This document shows, in pieces, positions 14,466 through 20,472 of a stretch of DNA of 20,472 nt. The stretch comes from RECO01 sp050485385 (GTDB taxonomy: Bacteria; Pseudomonadota; Alphaproteobacteria; Geminicoccales; Geminicoccaceae), in NCBI GenBank assembly GCA_050485385.1, contig JBJHBG010000092.1:1-20472 (forward strand), written 5' to 3'. A program made the position numbers and the translations under genes. The notes below the pieces were generated by a model. The model saw nothing but the letters and a program-made list of their open reading frames with translations. It searched no databases and was not told the DNA's origin. Within the stretch, counting starts at the first letter, position 1, and each line of letters starts with the position of its first letter.

Positions 14466-16016
14466 CTAGAAGGTGAGCAGGTAGGCGAGGAGGTTGGCCC
14501 GAGCCTCGTCGTCGAGCCCGGTGCCGTAGACGTGGCCGGCGTTCGAGTTGCCGGGCAGCGTCGTGTCGAAGCAGAAGCCGCCGGTCTCGGTTGCCGGATC
14601 GCACGGCGGCGAGACGAAGCCGCCGCGCTCGCCGTCGACCACGTCGCTGTGGCGGAGAAAGGCGATCGGTCGCTCTTCGGGCGGCGCCAACAGGTCCGCG
14701 AGCGTCGGCACGGCACCGTTGTGCAGATAGGGGCCACGCAGCCAAAGCCCGTCGAGCGGCAGGTTGGCGTAGCCGTCGGTCAGCTCGAAATGGCTGAAGG
14801 CGTAGGGCGTGCCGGCAAACAGGTAGTCGAGCTGATAGGCGTTGAAGCGCTCGGTGTAGCTGTCGAGCCGATGCGGATCGACGCCCAGGTCGTCGTTCGG
14901 CTGCACCGTGCCGAGCAATGTCCCCTCGAACACGTAGCGGTCGCCGTCCTGGTAGCCGTGACAGGCGGCGCACTCCGCCATGTAGACCGCGCGGCCGGCG
15001 GCGACGGCATCGGCGTCCGGGCGGTGCGGGCTCGGCGGCGGCGGCAGGTCCAACAGCCAGTCGGCGACACGGCCGATGGCGCGGTGGTCGGCGATCTCGG
15101 CCGTCACGCCGGCGCCGAGGGCGGCCGACAGGTTGCGCTCCTGGAGCGAGCGGTTGTTGCCGTCCCAATGGAGCTGCATCCCCTCGCGCGGCCGTTGCAG
15201 GAAGATGGAAGGGAAGTCGACGGTGCCGATCCGCTCCTCGGGCTCCAGTTCGGCGAAGGTCCAGCCGGCGTGCAGCAGCTTGTAGGGGTTGAAGGTGTCG
15301 ACCCGGCCCGGCCCCCACTCGGGCTGCGCTTCCAAGAGCGGCAACAGCCGCGAGCGGGTGCGGATCAGCCCCTCGCGCACCTCCGGCAGCACGAGGAAGC
15401 GCCAAAAGGCCCGCTGGAGCGGGCCCAGCCGCTCGCCGTCCTCGCGCATGGCGGCGAGCACCGTGTCCGCCGTCAGGCGTTCGTCGGCGCCGACCTCGAG
15501 CAGCGTGCGGATGAAGCCGTAGAAGTCGAGATTGTTGGACGGCATACCCGCGACGATGCGCGGCGCGGCGTCCTCGCTCGGCCGCCACGTGCCGGCATGA
15601 CAGACCGCGCAGTTGAGCCATGCCATGTCGATGCCGTTGACCCGCCGGGTCGAGACGCCGATGGGCAGATCGCGCTGGTTCCCGTCCGCGTCGGTTTCGT
15701 AGAGGAAGCCGAGCGCGGTCCAGTCGTCACGGTCGTCGAACCGCTCCGGGAACAGACCGGGAATGACCCGCCAGAGCGCCAAGGGCAGGCCGCTTGCCGG
15801 CTCCGAGCCGATGGAGCCGTACTTGAAGTGCTCGACCTCGTCGGCGATGTAGGGCGTGCGTTCGCGGCTCACCTGCCAGAGCAGGCCCGCACCCAGGGCG
15901 ACCACGGCGAAGCCCACCAGGGTGAGCAGCACGAGGGCCACGACCAGGAGCCGCGACCAGCGCCGCCGCTGGCGCAGCGCTGCCTCGACCGCGGTGACGG
16001 GTGCTTCGGCGGCCAT
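14466..16016 (-). CDS. RoxA-like di-heme c-type cytochrome (first of a tandem pair)
   Basis: A 516-aa protein with a short cytoplasmic N-terminus (RQRRRW), one TM at about 22-48 and a periplasmic catalytic part with heme motifs CAVCH (136-140) and CAACH (349-353). It shares the block order of the downstream paralogue: HFKYGSIGSEPASGLPLALW, GFLYETD, LPIGVS, QPEWGPGRVDTFNPYKL, MQLHWDGNNRSLQERN, LDGLWLRGPYLHNGAVPTLA and a C-terminal YGTGLDDEARANLLAYLLTF. Both therefore belong to the RoxA-like di-heme family, and the pair arose by duplication. ATG 16016 has GGAGG 6 nt upstream and lies 1 nt after the stop of the flavin reductase (TGAGATG), indicating strong coupling. A role in oxidising or reducing a lipid product of the upstream dioxygenase is inferred from context only. 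Confidence 0.86.
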   Translation of the reverse strand: MAAEAPVTAVEAALRQRRRWSRLLVVALVLLTLVGFAVVALGAGLLWQVSRERTPYIADEVEHFKYGSIGSEPASGLPLALWRVIPGLFPERFDDRDDWTALGFLYETDADGNQRDLPIGVSTRRVNGIDMAWLNCAVCHAGTWRPSEDAAPRIVAGMPSNNLDFYGFIRTLLEVGADERLTADTVLAAMREDGERLGPLQRAFWRFLVLPEVREGLIRTRSRLLPLLEAQPEWGPGRVDTFNPYKLLHAGWTFAELEPEERIGTVDFPSIFLQRPREGMQLHWDGNNRSLQERNLSAALGAGVTAEIADHRAIGRVADWLLDLPPPPSPHRPDADAVAAGRAVYMAECAACHGYQDGDRYVFEGTLLGTVQPNDDLGVDPHRLDSYTERFNAYQLDYLFAGTPYAFSHFELTDGYANLPLDGLWLRGPYLHNGAVPTLADLLAPPEERPIAFLRHSDVVDGERGGFVSPPCDPATETGGFCFDTTLPGNSNAGHVYGTGLDDEARANLLAYLLTF

Positions 16017-16017
16017 C

Positions 16018-17357
<1,340 letters not shown>

Positions 17358-17361
<4 letters not shown>

Positions 17362-18227
17362 CGCTCGGCCGTCGCCTCCCGCCAAAGCTGGTGGAACAGG
17401 GCCTCGACCCAGGCCCCCGCCGGACAGGCGCTCCAGGTGCCGGCCATGAAGGTGACGGCAGGCCCCGGCGCGGCACCACGGGCAGCCTCCAACTCCATGA
17501 CGACGAGCGTGCCGGGCTCGAAGCTGCCGGCGGCCGTCGTGCCCGCCGCCGTCGCCTGACGCAGCACGCGGGGCGGGGCCGGCAGGCTGCGGGCGACGGC
17601 CGCCTCCGTGCTCAGGCTCCGCACCAGCGCCGGGTCGCGCACCAGCGCCCGCATGCGGTTCAGCCCCTCGACGAGGTTGTGAACGGCGACGCCGATGGCG
17701 TGGATGCCGGCACCGTCGCCGTCCACCAGCGAGGCGAGGCGGGTGCGCGAGCGGTCGGGCTCGCCCCAGAACCACCACAGCAGGAGCCGTAGCGGATTGG
17801 CGCGCGGTGCTGCATCCAGCCGCTCCGCTGCCCGCCAGGTGTCGGCATCGGCATGGGCCTCGGGCCGAAAGCGCTCGGCGAGGATCTGCTGCACGGCGGC
17901 ACCGACCGCGAGCGACGGTTGCTCGCCCCGGAGATACGCCACCAGCGGCGCGATCTCGGCCGTCGTCGGCGCGGCGGCGAAGGCGCGCTCGACGCTGGTT
18001 GCCGCTGCCTTGCGCACCGCGTCGTCACGAGCGGCCACACCCGGCAGCCGCTTGCCGCCTTCGGTGAAGAAGGCGCGCAGCCGGCCGGCAACGACGCGGT
18101 TGAGCCACGGCCCGGTCGCCTCGAATCGGCGGTCCAGCCGCGGATCGTCGGCGAGCATCCTGATTTCGGCCGCGCTGCGCACCCGCAAGAGGTCGATCAG
18201 GCCGGGGATGCGCAAGGGTCGGGCCAC
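17358..18227 (-). CDS. Degenerate cytochrome P450-like protein
   Basis: About 289 aa, with no clear family match. The second half follows the layout of a P450 C-terminal half. An I-helix-like stretch GDGAGIHAIGVAVHNLVEGL is followed by RDPALVRSLSTEAAVARSLP, then APPRVLRQATAAGTTAAGSF, then EPGTLVVMELEAA (compare P450 'aGt.V.l.l..A'), and finally FMAGTWSACPAG, which recalls the heme-thiolate loop FxxGxxxCxG with one extra residue. At under 300 aa it lacks much of a normal P450 (about 400), and the ExxR motif is not evident. GTG 18227 is chosen: GGAGG lies 9 nt before it and it follows the dioxygenase stop by 5 nt. A TTG at 18251 would add 8 residues. It overlaps the next gene by 4 nt. It may be a hydroperoxide isomerase or lyase; an unrelated accessory protein is possible. 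Confidence 0.6.
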
Positions 18228-18232
18228 GGACC

Positions 18233-20053
18233 TCAGCCTCCGCGCGTCCAAGGGGAGAAGGGATTCCTGAGGTCACCGAAGTGCGGCGCCAGCTCCGGCG
18301 CGTGGCGGCGAATGACCCGGGCAAGGCCGTTGTCGCGCACCCAGGCGAAGCCGGCGGGTGTGTACATCTCCGGCGTGAAGTCGTCGGTGAAGAAGCGGTC
18401 GCTCTTCAGCCGCCTCGACGCCATCAGGATGAAGATGCGGAACGCCGTGTCGGAGAAGGCGAAGCCGGGCGGAGCCGCCTCCGCCAGCGTGCCGACCAGG
18501 AGGTCGACCTTCTCGATGTCGCCGTAGATCTCCTCCAGAAGCTTCTGGTCCTCGGGGTTCTTGGTCAGCTTGGCGAAGGTTTTGGGGTAGATCATCCCCA
18601 GATGACGGCGCATGGCGCAGTAGCGCGGCACGCCACGCTCGCGGTCGCGCAAGACGTCGATGGTGCCGAGATCGTTGAAGAGCTTGGGCTTGTTCGGCTC
18701 CGGGATCTTCCGCAGGAAGTTGGGGAAGTTGTGCAGGACGGGCGCGCCGCAGGGACTGGTCGCCAGCGAATAGAGAACGTCGACGAACGGCACGCGGCGG
18801 TAAAGCCGGGTGGCCCCGCCTTCGGCGATCTGGCCGAGATCGGTCGTCTCCACCTCGCCGTCGTCGGCGTGCCGCCGAAAGCTGAACTCGTCGGGAATCA
18901 GGGAGTGCATACGGTAGACCGCGGTGAACTCCTCGGTCATCGAATAGGGGGCGGCGTGGTGGTCCGCCGGGGAGCCTGGAATGCCCGACAGGATCTCGCT
19001 GTCGCCGAGCCGGCCATAGGCCTTGGAGAAGCGCTCGCCGGCGAGACCCCACCAGTTGCTCCGCATCGCGAGTCGGCCTTCGGTACAATCCATCAGGGCC
19101 GGGGTCCACTCGACGGTATGGATCTTCGCCATCAAGGCGGCGTTGACCAGCCGCGCCTTCTGGAACAGCCACTCGCCGTCCTTGTCCGGGTGGTCGATCC
19201 GGATCCGGTCGACGATGGCGTTGTGTTCGCGGGCGAAGAGCGTGTGGAACACCGAGAGGCCGGCCCACCAAGCGCCGTTGACGCCGGCGAGTTCCTGATC
19301 CGCGTGCTTGGCCTGGTCGTCGATGGGCAGATGGCCGTTGGCGTCGAGATAGAGCTTGCCGTCGGGCAGCACCTCGCCGGTCGCCGGATCAGTCCGCACC
19401 CGGCGCAGGCGCTCTTCGCTGGAACCGTAGATCTGCGAGCCGTCCCACCAGTGGGTCTCGTGATTGACGTAGGTGCTGGGTCGGCCCTCGTCGCTCGGCC
19501 CACGGCTCGGATCGACATGGGTCCGGGGGACGGTCACCTCCTTGGTCGGCCAGTCGTCGCCCTCGGGTCGCGGCACCCGCATCAGGTTCTTCGAATCGTT
19601 CGGCCCATGGCTCAACCAGTCATGCACCATGAACTGAAGCCAGGAGGGGACCAGCACGTTGAGGTGCGGCGCCGGCAGGAACTCCTTTCGCGCCAACAAC
19701 TTCATGCTGACGAGCCGCGGGTTGGGTTCGTAGAGGCCGGGCTCCGTTTCGCCGAAGGTCTGGTCGACCGGCGCGTTGCGGCCGAAACGGGTCATCGCCA
19801 TGCCCATCCAGGGCTGCGCAAGGTCGTTGAAGCTGCCGTCGGCGGTGCGGCCCTCGCGCACGTCGAAGGCGGCGGGCGGCTCCAGCTTCGGCGGTGCCGT
19901 CTCGGTATCGAACAGGTTGTCGCTGCGCATGTAGACCCGTACGCCGACGAGGTTCAGCAGCGACAGCGGGAACGGCATCCGAAACCACAGCGTGAAGCGG
20001 TTGGTGGCGCGTGCGAACCGCGCCAGGGCGCGATCGTACCAGGGCACCTGCAT
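18233..20053 (-). CDS. Fatty-acid alpha-dioxygenase-like heme enzyme (animal heme peroxidase/cyclooxygenase superfamily)
   Basis: A 606-aa protein resembling plant alpha-DOX end to end. The amphipathic N-terminal part (FTLWFRMPFPLSLLNLVGVR...NLFDT) matches the membrane-binding helices. The distal heme His144 is in WLQFMVHDWLSHG. HWWDGSQIYG (201-210) and SVFHTLFAREHNAIVD (267-282) follow. Y380-x-x-H383 in AVYRMHSLIPDEF gives the radical Tyr and proximal His, spaced as Tyr385/His388 of COX-1. H312 and T317 in IHTVEWTPAL and the Arg-rich SRRLKSDRFFTDDF fit the alpha-DOX substrate-carboxylate pocket. DRERGVPRY and KVDLLVGTLAE are further alpha-DOX blocks. Such enzymes add O2 at C2 of a fatty acid, giving a 2-hydroperoxy acid that can decarboxylate to a one-carbon-shorter aldehyde. 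No signal peptide is seen. ATG 20053 has GGAGA 7 nt upstream. It is the first gene of the operon. Confidence 0.9.
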   Translation of the reverse strand: MQVPWYDRALARFARATNRFTLWFRMPFPLSLLNLVGVRVYMRSDNLFDTETAPPKLEPPAAFDVREGRTADGSFNDLAQPWMGMAMTRFGRNAPVDQTFGETEPGLYEPNPRLVSMKLLARKEFLPAPHLNVLVPSWLQFMVHDWLSHGPNDSKNLMRVPRPEGDDWPTKEVTVPRTHVDPSRGPSDEGRPSTYVNHETHWWDGSQIYGSSEERLRRVRTDPATGEVLPDGKLYLDANGHLPIDDQAKHADQELAGVNGAWWAGLSVFHTLFAREHNAIVDRIRIDHPDKDGEWLFQKARLVNAALMAKIHTVEWTPALMDCTEGRLAMRSNWWGLAGERFSKAYGRLGDSEILSGIPGSPADHHAAPYSMTEEFTAVYRMHSLIPDEFSFRRHADDGEVETTDLGQIAEGGATRLYRRVPFVDVLYSLATSPCGAPVLHNFPNFLRKIPEPNKPKLFNDLGTIDVLRDRERGVPRYCAMRRHLGMIYPKTFAKLTKNPEDQKLLEEIYGDIEKVDLLVGTLAEAAPPGFAFSDTAFRIFILMASRRLKSDRFFTDDFTPEMYTPAGFAWVRDNGLARVIRRHAPELAPHFGDLRNPFSPWTRGG

Positions 20054-20078
20054 GGTCGGTCTCCGCCGCTTCGACTCT

Positions 20079-20107
20079 ATAATTGGTCCAACTTCGACCT
20101 GAACCAA
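20079..20107 (-). promoter_or_regulatory. Candidate promoter with overlapping dyad for the alpha-dioxygenase operon
   Basis: On the minus strand TTGGTT (20102-20107) and AATTAT (20079-20084) are 17 bp apart, giving a modest sigma70-like match in the most AT-rich part of the spacer. The imperfect inverted repeat TTGGTCC-N11-GAACCAA (plus strand 20083-20089 and 20101-20107) coincides with both elements, as a repressor operator would. The predicted transcript would begin about 20 nt before the ATG at 20053. This is inference from pattern only. Confidence 0.4.
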
Positions 20108-20175
20108 AGAACGAGCAAGGCCCACTAAGGGTTGATCGAACGCCCGCGAATTCTCATTGCATTTTGGACAGAACC

Positions 20176-20210
20176 CGTCGGCCGCCGACGCCGGCAGAGG
20201 CCCGCGTCGG
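20176..20210 (-). terminator. Alternative hairpins after the AtoE-like gene
   Basis: Just past the transporter stop (20215-20217) the plus strand reads CGTCGG (20176-20181), CCGACG (20185-20190) and CGTCGG (20205-20210). The middle block can pair with either flank. One option is the 7-bp CCGACGC/GCGTCGG stem with a 12-nt loop; the other is a tight 6-bp stem with a 3-nt loop. Either could end transporter transcription. No T-run follows. The rest of the 161-nt gap (20054-20214) holds only the candidate promoter. Confidence 0.35.
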
Positions 20211-20214
20211 ACCG

Positions 20215-20472
20215 CTAGAGCAGCAGCAGTCCGAGCGCGATGACGACGCCGGTCACGCCCAGCACGATCAGGCAGAAACCCATGATGTCGCGCGCCTTGA
20301 GCCCGGCGATGGCGAGTGCGGGCAGGGCCCAGAAGGGCTGGATCATGTTGGTCCAGGCATCGCCCCAGGCGACGGCCATGGCGACGCGGCCGACGTCGGC
20401 GCCGAGATCGAGCGCGGCCGGCAGCATGATCGGTGCCTGCACCGCCCATTGGCCGCCGCCGGAGGGCACGAA
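20215..20472 (-). CDS. atoE: Short-chain fatty-acid transporter, AtoE-like, C-terminal part (partial)
   Basis: The last 85 residues of a membrane transporter run off the right edge of the window. FVPSGGGQWAVQAPIMLPAA, followed by MAVAWGDAWTNMIQPFWALP and LAIAGLKARDIMGF, is the signature end of the AtoE short-chain fatty-acid transporter family, with two closing TM segments (ALPALAIAGL and IVLGVTGVVIALGLLLL). AtoE-type proteins carry short-chain fatty acids such as acetoacetate or butyrate across the inner membrane. It is co-directional with the dioxygenase operon but separated by 161 nt with hairpins and a candidate promoter, so it is probably a separate transcription unit. Confidence 0.85.
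   Translation of the reverse strand, partial: FVPSGGGQWAVQAPIMLPAALDLGADVGRVAMAVAWGDAWTNMIQPFWALPALAIAGLKARDIMGFCLIVLGVTGVVIALGLLLL

Noticed and set aside
20054..20449. Longer N-terminus for the alpha-dioxygenase (738 aa)
   Set aside because: The extension overlaps the AtoE-like gene in another frame and the AT-rich promoter spacer. ATG 20053 has an RBS and starts right before the alpha-DOX-like helices.

Overview
The window is GC-rich DNA with strong G/C preference at third codon positions, RBS-led genes packed into operons, and gene families typical of environmental Alphaproteobacteria: a tripartite tricarboxylate transporter, an FCD-type GntR regulator, a creatininase-family hydrolase and an Asp-box (BNR) protein. 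A Rhodospirillales-like or related marine/soil alphaproteobacterium is my inference; nothing here fixes the species. I see no tRNA, rRNA, CRISPR array, transposase or phage gene.

Left part (1-6256): the 3' tail of an unidentified gene converges on a GntR/FCD repressor (120-857, minus). Divergent from the repressor, across a spacer holding the perfect palindrome TTGTCGACAA, runs a catabolic operon: D-2-hydroxyacid dehydrogenase, TctC, TctB, TctA and an enolase-superfamily (mandelate racemase-like) dehydratase. Together they look like a regulated uptake-and-degradation module for a sugar acid or hydroxy acid.

Middle (6241-12003): this part is patchier. A sugar-nucleotide-epimerase-type gene survives only as its C-terminal half (minus). 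It abuts an IclR-regulator remnant (plus) that has lost its HTH domain and an internal segment, so 6241-7168 is a gene graveyard. Then come an Asp-box beta-propeller protein (minus) and a creatininase-family hydrolase (minus) divergent from a HemL-like class III aminotransferase (plus). An arylamine N-acetyltransferase follows (minus), with an extra N-terminal receiver-like domain. It is preceded by a MerR/SoxR-type promoter, with TTGACC, an 8-bp inverted repeat and a 19-bp spacer.

Right part (12168-20053, all minus): a compact seven-gene operon. In transcription order it encodes a fatty-acid alpha-dioxygenase-like heme enzyme, a degenerate P450-like protein, an Old Yellow Enzyme-type flavin reductase with an Fe-S-like Cys cluster, two tandem RoxA-like di-heme c-type cytochromes and two tandem paralogous four-TM proteins. 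Neighbouring genes overlap, or are separated by at most 19 nt. The gene order parallels eukaryotic oxylipin chemistry: heme dioxygenase makes a lipid hydroperoxide, a P450 rearranges it, and an OYE reduces the enone, as in jasmonate synthesis or fungal dioxygenase-P450 fusions. I regard this as the best candidate for an undescribed system. Upstream lies the 3' end of an AtoE-like short-chain fatty-acid transporter (20215-20472), which fits a lipid theme but may be a separate transcription unit.
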